Positions 1-12,775 of a stretch of DNA of 64,000 bases are shown here, one piece after another; the stretch's first letter is position 1, and every line of letters starts with the position of its first letter. The DNA is taken from assembly GCA_002099365.1 (NCBI GenBank), contig MSED01000013.1:62001-126000 (forward strand), in the 5' to 3' direction. The stretch is from Phialophora verrucosa (lineage: Eukaryota > Ascomycota > Eurotiomycetes > Chaetothyriales > Herpotrichiellaceae). The notes beneath the pieces were generated by a model. That model was not told the origin of the DNA. It did not search any database and was given only the letters and a program-made list of their open reading frames with translations. Both the position numbers and the translations under genes were made by a program.

Positions 1-1097
1 TGAATTGACTGCACTGGGTAATGCATGAAGATCGCCAACAGCTGATCGTAGGCAACGGAGTGCATCTGCAAGGACGTCAGTTGTGCTGTCAATATTCGAC
101 AATAGGAGTTGGAACAGTAGCATTCCTGAATTGCAGGGGGAGACATACGGCAAGGAACGTATAGACGAGCAAATTGATATTCGACTGTCGGGAGAAGACC
201 TCACCCCATCCCGGAGAGCTTTTTGGCAGTCGGTGGATAGCATGATGTGAGCCTGACACCGGCGTCGACATCTCGCTAGACATCCCGGAGAGAAACCCCT
301 CCGACTCTTCAGTTTCTGCCAACGTCTGGTGGTGTGGCCTTCGGACGCAAGGGCGGGTCAGGAATCTGCCAAGGACAAGACCGTAATCCCGCTGTGACCT
401 CTTCTCTTCGAGTGTTTCATGAAAGAAAAGGAAACCTGCCATAATCCCGCACAGAAAAAGAACGCTGATCAGAAGATTAGGCAAGGCGAAGGGATATTCC
501 TGAAGCAGCTTGATCCTTCCGAATAGTCGGGGATATCGTTCCACAGGATGAACGAGAGATCCACCAACTGATGGCCCAAACACACTGCCGACGTTCCACA
601 CCAGCGGCATAATACTGAAAGCACGAGGCTGCAACTCTTTTTGTGGTACCAACTCGGCAACAGCCGTACGAATGATCCCAACATTCCCGTTCGACAAGCC
701 TTGCAGTGATCGCGTTATGAAGGCCCAGGCAAGATTCTTCGAGAATCCAAATAATATGCTGGACAGCATCGTACAGATCAAGGCAACCATGATGATGGGC
801 TTCCGGCCAAAGTGATCTGAGGCTCGGCCCCAGGCGACTCCGGTGAGGCATTGCGAAAGGGAAAAGGTAGCGGACATGAGGCCGGCCCATTGAGCAACTT
901 TGTCATCTCCGACATTGAACGACTGTATCATCTCCGGCTGTTATTTGATCAGCCGAGAGCACAATGACATGGACATACAAACGTACGATGTATGGGTAGA
1001 CCGATGTTGACGCGACAGGCTCTGCGAGGCGGCATGCTGCAAGAATGAGCAGTTGTTGCTTGGGCAGCTGGAGTGGCCGCTTCGCTCCTTTCGCCAT
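1..1097 (-). CDS. MFS transporter, DHA1 drug/solute type, C-terminus cut by window edge
   Basis: Predicted membrane exporter of the major facilitator superfamily. Three exons can be read: 1097-987, 937-149 and 65-1, with introns 986-938 (GTACGT...AACAG) and 148-66 (GTATGT...TTGCAG). Joined, the start of TM1 reads AEPVASTSVYPYIPEMIQSF, and the motif A loop GRASDHFGRKP follows TM2, both typical of the fungal ZIFL/YCR023C-like DHA1 group. Exon 3 opens with MHSVAYDQLLAIFMH, the expected start of the second six-helix bundle, so the protein continues beyond base 1. About 321 residues are present. The Met at 1097 is the first in frame after a stop, but a further 5' exon is possible. The substrate cannot be told from sequence. 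Confidence 0.85.
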
Positions 1098-2566
1098 GAC
1101 TTGGATACAACCGGTAGACGGTACAAGCCATGGAATTCGGTCTCTGTCGGAGCCTGGACGTCAGAGAAGGCGCAGAAGCGTTTGGAGAGGAAGCAGGAAG
1201 AGTAACGGCGACGATGATGAGAGCGAATGTGGAAAAAGGCCGTCAAGGCGCAGTATGGCCGGGTCCCACCGTCGCTGTCTTGACTCCATTGTGATCATGG
1301 GGATCGTGACCGCATCTATCCAATCCTCGACCGTGGGTATGAGAATAATGTGGAAGCGGGCGGCAAAGGAGGGGCAAGGATGCGCAAGGGCGGTGGCTGG
1401 TTAGAGAAAGCTTGTTCCCGTGAGTGCCGAGTTCCCGGCTTGCACTCCGGATGACCAACCCATGATCTACGAGTACTTCCACAACCATCAGGAGTCGACA
1501 TCTACTAGTATGTTGAGCAGCGGCTTGGAGAGCGTGGCGGTTTCGAAGGAAAACGATTTGTCCACGGCTAGCGAGTGAACCACCGGCTGGCGGACGTGTT
1601 TCCTCCAGGCACGAGCATCGGCTCCGTAGGACAAGGCAAAATCTAGAAATATCAGCCAGTGTTACAGCTGACCAGGTCGGTTTGGCCCTCAACTATACAT
1701 GGCCACCGTTTTGCACATTTCTATCTCCGCCCGTTCACATGCTCTGGGTAGGTCGCGCTCTGGGCCGAGTGGGTGATCGGTGAGCTTTTCCATGAAGTGG
1801 TTGTGATAGGAGAGAGAGGAAGTGAACTGTCGCATGTGGTGAGTTTTGGCACTTTCCGCTAAATCTACCTCTTGCATCTTTGACAAACAGCTTGGTATGC
1901 ATTCACTCAAACATAACATCGTGTGGGACAGATATTTCACGTCCCAAACCTTTGCTAATGTCAATTCTATTCGTGCTTAGACACCGATAGCTTGTTCGCA
2001 GACTAGATCTTCCGTACCACCACCAGCGAAGCAATGTCCCTTCCGCGATCCAAATTCCGGCCCGGTGTCAGCTATGGTCCCCAGAAGGTCTGCTTCGGTG
2101 GCGTCTTCATGTGTTGAGAGGAGGGGGTGGGATGCGGGACAAACCATCGCCTTAACGGGCGTCGAGGATGGACTGGTGCAGAGATGGGCGTTTGAAATCT
2201 CCTCCTTTTCTACTCCAGCCTCGATTCAATGCCATGCGCGTCCTCTCAGGGTCGACACATCGAGACAACAACGAGATCAAGAAAGTCAAGGCTCAAGGCA
2301 AGAACAAGCCGTTCTATCATTCAAGGAACCATCAGTCGAATCCATCAATGACATAGCCTTTCGGTTTCTGAGACCCCGTACCCTCAGGATGCGCTGCTAT
2401 TGCTACGACGGCTTTCTGAATCAAATTGGACGGTGAGTCATCGATGTACCGCGACACACGGAACATTGTGGAGCATGCCGGACTCGGTGAACCATGACAC
2501 GAAGGATTTTGCTGTCAAGGAATTTCAATATCACGTTCGGGCAGAATCGAGCGCGACAGTAATGTT
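1098..2566. other. Intergenic, between the MFS and photolyase genes
   Basis: Both flanking genes are on the minus strand, so this holds the MFS promoter and the photolyase 3' region. Open frames here (for example 1692-1243 minus and 2065-2436 plus) show no recognisable domain and no consistent splice partners. I see no gene. Confidence 0.5.
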
Positions 2567-4520
2567 TCAGGCCGTATTCCTTCCAATCCCTGCCTTATAT
2601 CGCGCCAGAGCCCGCTCTCGCGCCTGTTTATGATCAACCATCGGTCTTGGGTAGCCATTCTTTTCTGCGACCTTTGCATGACCACGACCATACGGATCAT
2701 GAATGCCTTTGCCCTTGATTCCTGCAAGCTCTGGAATCCACTTCCGTATATATTCTCCTTCCATATCGAATTTCTCACTTTGAAGCAACGGGTTGAAGAT
2801 TCGGAAATATGGCTGTGGATCGACGCCACCACCCGCAGCGAAGCCCCATCCGCCGTTATTTGATGCGAAATCACCATCGATGAGGTGTTCCATGAACCAT
2901 TTCTCCCCCATTCGCCAGTCGATAAGGAGGTCTTTCGCCAGGAACGACGCCACTATCATGCGACACCTGTTGTGCATAAATCCAGTGTGCCTGGCCTGCC
3001 GCATTGCGGCGTCGACAATAGGAAAACCTGTCTTTCCGTCTGTCCATCTCTTGAACTGATCCATATCATACTCCCATTTAATATTGCTGTACTCTGGCTT
3101 GAATGGTTTGTTCATGCTTTACGCAAGTCAGATTAAGTGACGCGGGCGAGGGCGGTTACTCACCAGACGTATGGCCAATGGCACAGTACGTGCTTGTAAA
3201 ACTGGAAAAGCTGGTCAGCGTGCGTGTACGTATCATCGAGGGAAGGTGTATACGCGCATCTCTCCATGCCACCTCACCGATCCACATGGAGTGCCCTTGT
3301 TTCCGGTCATCGGTCAATTTTTTGAATGGCGCGGCTTCTCGAGCTTCACGAACCACGGTTCGTGCCGCAAGCATCCCGGCCGCAAGATGCGCACTGAGAT
3401 TTGAGGTGGCATTTCCTCCCGGGAGATTTCTGTTTTCATGGTATTTTAGTATTCTTTCCGAGATAAACTTCCTCAATCTGGCCCGAGCCTCGTGTTCTCC
3501 TGCAGGCCACATGGTCTGGAATCTTGTCTTTTCTTCCTCGGTCAACTGTTTCGACTTAGGGGCTTCAGGAATTTGGCAGGCGAAGAGGTTGGCATAAGCT
3601 TGCCGCGTAGCCAGAGGGTTTTTCTCCGGAGAGGGAAAGCCGTCGAGTTGCTGCGGGTGTTCGTTGAGATAGGCACACCACTTGCGATGCCAGGGGCTGT
3701 AAATGGACAATGCACCTCCAGCGCCGCTTACAAGGGAGCCAGGTTGAACGACGCAGGTATCGTGGACAACCGTGAAACATATCCCTTTGTCTAAGCAACA
3801 CCTCGTTAACGCAGTCTCTCGTCTGAGCTCGTCAACTTCATACTCCGCGTTACAGAAGACATGGCTCGCGCCCCAATTTGTACAGAGCTCGATGAGCCTT
3901 GATGGCAGTCTCCTTCTCGTTTCCACGGTCTCGACGTACAATGGTATGTCGAGCTCAGCCAGATCTTCCTTCAACCTGACAAGGTTGCGGAGGATAAAAT
4001 CGACGCGAACAGGTGCGGTCAGATGTGCCTCGAAGTCCTGCGGTGATAGCAGATAGAGGCAGAGCAGGGGTAAGGCGTGCCTCGTCGCTTTCTCGCTCGC
4101 CAAGTGTAAGGCTCTGTTGTCCATCATACGAATGTCGCACTTGAACCAATGGACGACGCATTCGCCTGGGAGAATGCTGTCGCGCTGCACCTGCGTGTCG
4201 CTAATGGCCTTCTCTAGTGTCTCAATCGGTCGCTCAATCTTGCCGGCGCTATATGCCAGGGCGCGCTCGTTGACCATTTCGGGTGGATAGAATTTGCGCA
4301 AGACGATGCCATACTTGATTTCGTCAGTAGAGTCTTTGTATTGGTCAGTGGATGACTGGGTAGTCCGGGGTTTTTTCTGGTCGGGAAGGTGAGGAATTGT
4401 GGCTTCGGTTGCTTTGCGTTTGAATGGCGCCATGTTGTTGGCGCTGTTGTCTATAACAAGTCTGGAGTTGTTATACCTGAAGACTGAGCGGTGATTACGC
4501 CTCAACCTGGATTGGTTCAC
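2567..4520 (-). CDS. phr1: Class I CPD DNA photolyase
   Basis: Light-dependent repair enzyme that splits cyclobutane pyrimidine dimers using FAD and an antenna cofactor. Exons are 4520-3258, 3201-3164 and 3116-2567. The long form has 616 residues and the form from the Met at 4433 has 587. The N-terminal part is the photolyase alpha/beta antenna domain. The C-terminal FAD domain has WRDFYKHVL, NKPFKPEY, TGFPIVDAAMRQ, the NRCRM...FLAKDLL stretch and SNNGGWGFAAGGG, followed by FRIFNP. Intron 2 (3163-3117) is GT-AG. Intron 1 (3257-3202) fits the family only as a GC-AG intron, joining D to FYKHVL. The first 29 residues, before the Met at 4433, are Arg-rich and lack acidic residues until position 24, like a mitochondrial presequence. 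After that Met comes a basic, nuclear-type stretch (PFKRKATEA). Confidence 0.93.
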
Positions 4521-5310
4521 AGAACCTAGAAGCTATAGTGGTCTGCAGATAATGAGCTGTTTTCTCGAATGGTTGAAGCAGAGCATTGGTCTTCGATCGG
4601 CATTGGTGGTGATGTCAATCGGAGATCTGATCGAAAGGCGAGATCGATCTACATTCCGCAGGCGGTCTGCAGTAGCCTGGGCGAACCGCAGCCAATGGCA
4701 GAGACAAGTAAGGGGACTCGAAACAATGCCAGTGTCCCACAGCTCTCCATAGCCACGTTCTCGATAGCCAGCCAAGGGGCCGACCTTCAGGTAGGTGGTA
4801 GGGTACGGATTAGAGGACGCCAGTTTGCGGTTTGCTATTGTGCATGAGCTCCCCACACCAAGCAAAATTCCAAACAAGAACAAGAGCGACAGACTGAACT
4901 TTGCGAGATCATGGTGTGCTTTGCGTTCACTAGCTCGCTAACATATTGACTTACCATGCTTTGTTAAATCCACAAGCTACATGATGATCATTGTCCCTGT
5001 CACTGCCGTGAGCCATCCATATCGTACTTTTCAGACCATGATATACACCAACATCTCAGAACGGTGGAGCCATCAAGATGACGCCAAACTCCTTACGCCG
5101 TCGCTGTTTTTATGCTCGACCTTCCAGCCAACCAGGACTTCAAACATAACAGGAATTCACCGCGTACAGCTAGTCTAGCACTTATGTGCGTTGTTCTAGC
5201 GGGCCTGCCTGTGCTTGTGGCATAGGGGCATTTCGCTGCCTCGCCCCAAAAGGCACAAAAGCATTGGGGGACGCCGACCACTGCCAGTCGGTACAATCCG
5301 GCACTGACAA
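4521..5310. other. Intergenic, upstream of photolyase
   Basis: Photolyase promoter and the 3' region of the Sln1-type kinase. Short frames only; nothing recognisable seen. Confidence 0.5.
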
Positions 5311-8300
5311 TTATGATAGAGGTGAGACGTCATCAGAGTCTAAAACTTCAACATCAGCTCGTCTTTGTGCCGGTTGATGGTTGTTCAAGGGCGGTTCCTG
5401 GTTTTGTCCTAGGCGGGGCACGGCAGCCGAGCTGCCTTCATTTTCTTCCTCCGGAATGGTTGCGCAGTACTTCTTCAGGACCTGTTTGAGCGCGGGTCGT
5501 CGTATCGGCTTGGCTAGGAAATAGTCCATGCCGGAAGCCATACATTCGTCTTCATTGGACTTCTCGGCAAATGCCGTCAGGGCAACAATAGGCGATTTAA
5601 ATCCCATCTCTCGAATGAGCCTCGTCGACTGAATGCCGTCGAGATTTGGCATCTGCACATCCATGAACACCAGATCGAACCGTTGTCCACTAACCATGGA
5701 CTCTCGGACTTTGTCGAATGCTTCCTGTCCATCTTTGGCAATTGTAACATCTGGACGCGTTAGTATTGGAAATTTTGACGCCAGAAGATAAACTTACCAT
5801 AGACGTCTTCCAGCCTCAACATCCGGAGCACTACTTCCTGGTTGACCTGGTTGTCTTCTGCGACAAGCACACGGACTTTCCGGCCCTTTTGGGCAGCTTC
5901 ATTTTCCACCTTCTTCATCTCATTGAGCTTGGCTTCGGAGGAATTGCTGCTTTTTGTCTCCTTGGCCACGTATGGCTGGGTGAAGCCAACGATCCGCGGA
6001 ACGTCTGCTAGTTTAGGCTGGTCATCCCGAGTGGCCGGCAGGGAAGTCGTGGAGCCGGTATGGTTGTGCATCGTTGACTCAGGCGTTGAATCATGTAAGG
6101 GTTGTCCGACCAGGCTGCTAGCCTTCGAGAGCGATTTGTGCGTCGAGGATGCCATTGACGGCGTCCGTTCGGCAACATAGCGTAGGGGGATTCGCATAGT
6201 GAACTTGCTGCCAACACCGACTGTACTGTCCAGAGAGATATCACCACCCATCAAAGCCGCTAGTTGAGCACAGATACTCAACCCAAGTCCAGTCCCGCCA
6301 TACTTTTTGCTAAGTCCTAGGTCGCCCTGTACAAAGGGCTCAAAGATCATTTTCTGTTGTTCAGGCGGAATTCCAGGGCCAGTGTCGTCGACTTCGAATT
6401 CAAAGCTCAAGTCTTTTGTGTTGACAGGAGGTGGTGACATTGACCTCTGCCTTTCGGCAACTTTGGAGATGTGAGTAGTCCCGCCGGCTACTGTAATGCT
6501 AAGTTTCGAGTCCTCGCCAGAATTAGAGTTCGAATGAGTCTTATCGTGCTCTGCATTTTCGGGAGCGACTAGGGAACCATTCGACATGCGCACTCGCTTG
6601 TTACTCGACGATTTGGACTTCCGAGAGGTCAGCGACGATTTCCGTGCGCTGCCGGCTCGACTCGGAAAGTTCTCGACGAGCCCAGTGCATCGAACTCGAA
6701 CAGTGACCGAGCCATGCGCAGGGGTGAATTTCAGACTGTTGCTGACGAAGTTCATCAAAACTTGCAGGATCCGGTTCTTGTCGCCCCATAAACACATGTC
6801 CCGGACACGGCCAGTTCCTACAGGTCCATACAGCTTCTCGCCAGAGGCGTCCGACGAGTCACCGAAAGCATCATTCGTTCCCAGAAAAAGTACCTTGAGA
6901 TCCACCTGCGCCTCTCTGGCTTGTTTCTCGAATGTTGGAATTAATTGGGTGCTCAGATCGCTCAGTCTGAATTCAGCTTCATCAATTGAAAGCTGTTGGC
7001 CGACCTCGTTTTTGCTGAAAGTTAGCAGGTCAGTTAGCAGGTGGAGGAGCAGATCTCCCGACTTGTAAATGGTGTTCAGTGTCGAGCGTATCCTGCCCAA
7101 ATCATCTTCGTTCATGCAGACCGTTGTGAGCCCCAGGATCCCGTTGAGTGGCGTTTTCAATTCGTGTGATATGTTGGCAATGAAAAGTGTTTTGCTCTGA
7201 TTAGCGGCTTCGGCAGCTTTCTTGCTCTTCTCGAGCTCTGCTGTGCGTTCCCTGACCCTTTCTTCGAGGCGTTCATATTGCATCGTCAATTCGTCGGACA
7301 TTTCGTTGAACGTTCGGGTCAGCTCAGTAAGTTCATCGGTGATGAAATGCTTGCGTTCCGGGACTTTCCGTGGTATCCTGAACGTTCTACGCCGCCGCGG
7401 AGTGTTGGACCGTTCCGATTGCTTGGGCTTCGTGATCCTGGTGAGCACACCGAAAAGGCCCTCCTTCCGCGCCACTTCACTTTCACCCGCGCCTAGATTG
7501 TCTTCGGGTCCTCCTTCTCGTTGACCCAAAGTACTCGAATATTCGCTGTTGTCATCTGGCTGGTAGGGTTCCACGGTTCTGGCTGTCGCTGCGGCCAGCT
7601 GGCGGATCGGAGTGATGGAGTAGTGAGCCATGGGGAACATGATGAAGAGAAGGAGGCCGGTCACGGAAAAGACGCAGATCAGAACGACATCACGCAGGTG
7701 GAGGATAGGTTCCACCACCTCACTGTGTGACTGTTCGACCACCACAACCCAGTCAACATATCTCGTCGAAAGCGTTGCGTACCCGGCGGAGACTTTTGTC
7801 CCATCCTCGTTGCGTGTAGAAATATATGCACCAGCATTATTGATAGCTTTGTTGTGTTTGGTCCACGCTGATACGACTGCCGGATACTGTGACATACGAA
7901 AAGGATCAGAGGAGTTGGTGATGCCACTCCGCGCTTGGTGACGGTGGGACAGACTTGCGTTGCTTGCGGGCGGCAAGATGAATCTGACGTCTTGTGCGGC
8001 CGCATATTCCTTGCTGGAGCCGCGAATTTGCTGCGCGAAATGGTTGTTCGGTGTAGCTGGCCCTATGAGCAGGGTCTCTCCAGTCTTGTCCAGTCCCTCC
8101 GGTGACTGCTGAATGGCCGTGATCAAATTGGTGTTGGCGAGTACAGTCATCCAACCAAGCACATCCGACCGAGAAGTGTTGTTGATCAACGGCACCGTCA
8201 ATGACAGAAGGGAGTAGGTCTCGTTGATCACTAGGGGTCCCAGGAACAGTGTGTCGTCTGGATCAACAATTCGACCCTCATAGTAAATGGTGGAGAAATT

Positions 8301-8837
8301 GGTCCCCGGCTTTGGAGCGCCATATGTCAAGTTAGGATACAATGATGGCGGATATCCTAGGCCAGGTTCTCCCAAATACACAGGTGAACCATTCGGGTAG
8401 TTGTAGGGCAGTTTGATGGTCCCATTCAATCCCATTGCCGTGACATTGAGCAAGCCATCAACCGCAGACTGGTTGCCGTCAAATGCGTTGGGATATAAGA
8501 TTGCCTGCACAAGAGTGCTGCCATTCGCGAGAGCACCCTGGAAGTCACTGACAGATCGCGACCAGTTCTCATTGCTTGTGTTCCCAGAGTTGTATCTTCC
8601 CAATGCACTTTGTATCAAAAGTCGCGTGCTAATTAGTCTTGACTGCGAGTCGAGTAATAGCAACGCGCTTGAGATTTGTGCCGATTTCAACGATGCTGCC
8701 AGAGACAAGCTGGACAGTCTAATGTTCGTGATGAAGGAGTAATTTTGAAACCAGACTGCCAATGCCAACACCATGAGAGACATAAGTGAGCAAAAGAGGA
8801 CAAGCAGCCCAAGCTGCTCCCGTATTGAGATCCGCAT
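5311..8837 (-). CDS. sln1: Sln1-type (group VI) hybrid histidine kinase, plasma-membrane osmosensor
   Basis: Two exons, 8837-5798 and 5750-5311, with intron 5797-5751 (GTAAGT...CTAACGCGTCCAG), giving 1159 residues. TM1 is at about residues 9-30 and a large extracellular sensor region with many N-glycosylation sequons spans about 33-380. TM2 is at about 383-405, followed by a basic, Ser-rich insert and a coiled coil (about 500-548). The H-box NISHELKTPLNG places the phospho-His near 558. The N-box (NFVSNSLKFTP), G1 (DDTGPGIP) and G2 (GGTGLGLS) are intact. A C-terminal receiver has VLVAEDNQVNQE and the acceptor Asp (VFMDVQMP) near 1044. In other fungi Sln1 phosphorylates Ypd1, which passes phosphate to Ssk1 and so controls the HOG MAP kinase; that role is inferred here from architecture. 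Confidence 0.95.
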
Positions 8838-10789
8838 GGCGGAGGTATGACCACCCGTGCTGCTCTTTGCATTTCCTCTTTACAACCCGCGTCGACTTCG
8901 GCTGTTGGTCAGCTCCAGGGCTGGCTCATTATGAGCGCAGCATACAGCCGCTGTGAGGAGAAGATCGCCAAGGGGAACAAGAAGGCTTCGATCGGCAGTC
9001 AAGGCGGCGCTGGTGAACGAAAAGAGTGTTCCGGCAGTAGGCCTCCACCCTTTGGCAGACAGCAGGTATCGTGCGAAATCGAAAGCTGAGGCTGGCGGAT
9101 GGTAAAGTCGCGGTCGCTTCGGTAGTAGGTTGGAGCCAATGGGACGGCGAATGAGGGAATCGATGATTGGATCCGCTTGTGTTCAAGACGGGCTATTCGG
9201 AGTACAGTCTACAGGTAGAGAGAAACCCCCAGGCGCAGTATAACCTCAGGCGATAACTTCTGAGATCAAAGATCCTGATGTATCGCAACGTGAATGGCAA
9301 AAAGGCAAAAGGTAAAAGAGAAACGATCAACAGGTGCGGGCCCAACTTGGTGATGGTGCTCCCGGGCCCCGGCAAAATGGGCCTGCAACCACGAGTAGTT
9401 TAACTTGGTGGTCAAAAGTCGCCTATTTCCATCATGAAGCAACACCGAAAATTCCATGGCAGGCAACGCCACACGCCTAGGGGAACTCCTAAGCGAGAAA
9501 ATGCAGCTTCAAAGGGGCTGTCCACGGGATGACATTCCATAGTCCGATCAAGGCAAGAGACACGATTCGCTGCGTCTCGGATATACGAGCAGTCAACGCG
9601 TACACAGTACTCGTAATAGGACCTGCGCCCATCTGCTTGAGTAAATATTTCGAAGAAAAACCCTTCGATGGCAAAATCCACATTTGCACATTCCCAACGG
9701 AGGTACCTCGTACAGCGTATCTTGGAGGGGTCCATATCTTCCTAATTCGTTATCGGATCTTGGAGAAGCGGCTCAACCTAGAAGGACCGAATGGTACCTG
9801 ACTGCCTAATAGAACAGCCCCTCGGGGCTCCACCATTGTACGACTCTGATCGTGGCCGAAATGCTGTTCCCCAAGCTCGCAGCGGTTTTGGGCTTTTGCA
9901 TCGTCAACAGTGATGGAAGAATCAGCAAGGCTTGCCATTTGCGAAGGCACATTCATGTCCACCAATAGTTGGTATCGCTCTACTGCGACGGAGCCTACAT
10001 TCTCAACTACTGACTTTTCTACTCGTATCGTGTTATCTCGACCCCAGGTTTTTGGTACGTCCACTGCTTCCCCAGAAGCCAAGAAGAAATACGGTTTTAC
10101 CGCATCTCTGTGCGGTGAAGCCCGCACAGAAACCCTAAATCTTATTTCCGGAAGAGAGTAATTACCCTAGGTAGGCTGAAGGATTCGGCGTGCAAGTTGT
10201 CGGTGAGATCAATAATTGGGCATTTATTAAGTACCGCATTCTCGTTCGTGGAAAGAATCTCTTTCCAACTCCTTTGGCATTGCAGCTACTCCGTACAGTT
10301 TCGAAGGGTTATGCCTGGTGGCCAGACCAGCCGCAATCCAGGTCTATTTGCGAGTACTTCCAAGCGGACCATGTAGTGGTGCATTGGCATCTGGGACAAC
10401 GCTCTCCAAGACGTGTCAACCAACCATATGATGAGAACGGACTTTTCCATGACAGCCCATCAGAGTCAGTCAGTCCCCCAACAATTGGGTGTGCCTGCGC
10501 TCCAGCTGAAGTTTGCCGATCAACGAGACATTGATTTGTGGGATTTTCGACCTTTAGGCCACTGGTGGCTAAGCCTCGTCTCCCCGCTATGCCTGCGTTC
10601 CCTTTTTCAGCTTGCAGCCTCGTATCCTGCTATGCTGAAGTGTCAACTGTCCTGCTCATCCGAGCACCACAATACCTTGATGCTACAGCTCCCTTCAGCG
10701 ACCGATCTTTTTCTTCCTCATGGTGAAACCCGACCTTATTCAAAGCGTTGGTGTCTTCTGTTGACGTTTAGCTCCAATCCGGAGTCAAG
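8838..10789. other. Divergent promoter region, sln1 and the PigL/HeLo-like gene
   Basis: About 1.95 kb between two divergently transcribed genes. Open frames on both strands are short, overlap each other and show no recognisable domain. No gene or clear repeat seen. Confidence 0.5.
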
Positions 10790-12775
10790 ATGGCTGACCC
10801 AGGTACGTCATGGAGGCCGTCTACAATTGACAAGATGAGTACTTAGATGACTGCGCAGGGAGCGTCGCCCCAATCAACCGTGTTGCCGCAGATGGCTTCA
10901 AACTCTCCCTACTTCTCAACGCCGTCAGCTCCGATGTCGCCAACGCAGGACTCGAAGTCCAGGCCATCTCCAAATGCGTTACCCTGTTCTCGATGATGCT
11001 AAAACGTACCAGCCAAGTTTTGCAGGCAGTGGACTCGGTTCATTCTCAAGAAGCAGTCGAGACAGCGCAGTCCATAGCAGATGAGGGCACCAGAGCATTT
11101 GACGAAATCAAAGAGATGTTGGAGCGTGTGCGCAATGCGCAACGTGCGGACGACGCAAGTTCTTCCCCAGTCCAACAAAGGTTCAAGCGGACATTTAAGA
11201 AACACCGAGTCACATATCTGCTTGCACAGATCGAGAGTTTGCAGTTAAGTCTTTCGGTGATGCTGCAGATACTCGAGCTGGGAGGATTGATGGCCTCTAC
11301 ATCCCGAAGGTTTGAGACAGCCGCATATCCGGCCCAAGATGAGCGCTGACGGAGCATATAGTGACCCAGAAGAAGTAGTCGCTGTGAAGAAAGACGCCAT
11401 CAACCAGGAGCGTGCTGTGGCACAAAACGCCGTCATCGTTCGATACTGGCAGATGAGCAACATGGACGCTTTGTTCGAGGCTTCGCAGAGGGAGGATGAG
11501 GAAGACAGGCGGGCGAGTCTCAGTAGTGTGAGCTTGGACGAGATGCAGTCTACCCAGCAAGCGGATAGTTCTGCTTTTGATCATGTCACTTCGAATGCCC
11601 TGGTCAGGCTCCCGGTGTTTTCTTTGGGCGAATTGGACCACACTCTGCATCAAATCAAACATTCTCCGCGGGACATGGTGCAGGTCTCGAATCAAGCAAT
11701 CGACCCACTACTGGAAAGATGGACCATCTGGCGCCATGTTCGGGAAAGGAAGCATAACCGGCACTCAAGCGGGAAGTATGCTCCCTCCGTGGACAACCTG
11801 ACTGAAGACGACGATGACATGGCATTCTATGATAGATTCGGAGGAAGAGAAGACGGCACTCGCGGGTACTATCTAGAAGGAACCACAACCGACTGGAGGA
11901 AGCCGAACTCCGCTTCTGCGCGGCATGAGGCATTCAAACGGCGGAAGCAATACTCAGGTTATCAGCCAAGTGTGAGTGCGGCAAGCAGCGACGTGGAAGA
12001 CTCCCCAGGAGGCAGCACCAGCTCCAAAAAACGATCTTCAAGACGACATGTCATCGACTCGGGATCCGAATCATCTGGCTCCGAGCATGAAATCGCTCAG
12101 CCGAGGCCGCGGCGACGCAGTAGTGCCAGCCGAACAGTTGAGCGAAAGGTACAAGCCCCCGAGGGCAGTGCTCCCACAGTGCAAACCTCGACGGCGCCAG
12201 GAAGTCAACCAGCAGTATGGGTGGTAGGAATCAATGGTGGCTCTAGTAACCGCCCAGCATCAACTCAGCCTTCAGTAGCATCAGCACAGTCCACTGCATC
12301 AAGACTATCATCTCCAGCATACCATCCACCTGGACATCGGCCTTGGGCGTCGCCGGACCAGAGCATGGCACATCACAGCGTTTCATCACCTTTACTACCG
12401 GCTCCTACATTCAATGGACCGAGCATGTATGGCCACTCTCACACAGTGGGCTTTCCCCGTCATGTCGGGCCCCTGCAGGCCCAGCAACCACAACAATTGT
12501 CGCCGTACCCTCCTCCCTCCCCCAATTCACGGTATGCGACTCAGACGTCCACGCGGATGAGCTACCCACCCCGGCCGGGCTCACAGGACGGTAAAGCTGC
12601 GAGGTCGCCCTCGCGGTTATCGCAGCAGAACATGCCAACACGCGCTCACGAGGAGAAAAGACACTCGAAGGAGAAATCGAGCAGACAGAACTTCAAAGAA
12701 AGTGCTACGAAAGGTTTACTTGGAGCCGGAGCGATAGCCGGGTTTCTGGAAGCATTGGAAGGATTCAGCCTTTGA
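10790..12775 (+). CDS. Protein with PigL/HeLo-like fungal N-terminal helical domain
   Basis: Three exons: 10790-10802, 10859-11309 and 11362-12775. The introns are GTACGT...GCGCAG and GTTTGA...ATATAG, the latter with CTGAC near its end. The product is 625 residues. The N-terminal ~165 residues (MADPGSVAPINRVAADGFKL, then LNAVSSDVANAGLEV, and LLAQIESLQLSLSVMLQILE) match the helical domain seen at the N-terminus of many fungal STAND proteins and in the azaphilone cluster protein L family. The middle is long, Ser/Pro/Gln-rich and probably disordered. The C-terminus is a hydrophobic Gly/Ala segment (GLLGAGAIAGFLEALEGF) that could be membrane-active. There is no NTPase domain, so this is a stand-alone version. 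Its function is unknown. Confidence 0.8.

Noticed and set aside
1243..1692. 149-residue minus-strand frame upstream of the MFS gene
   Set aside because: Composition is not protein-like and no family resemblance is seen.
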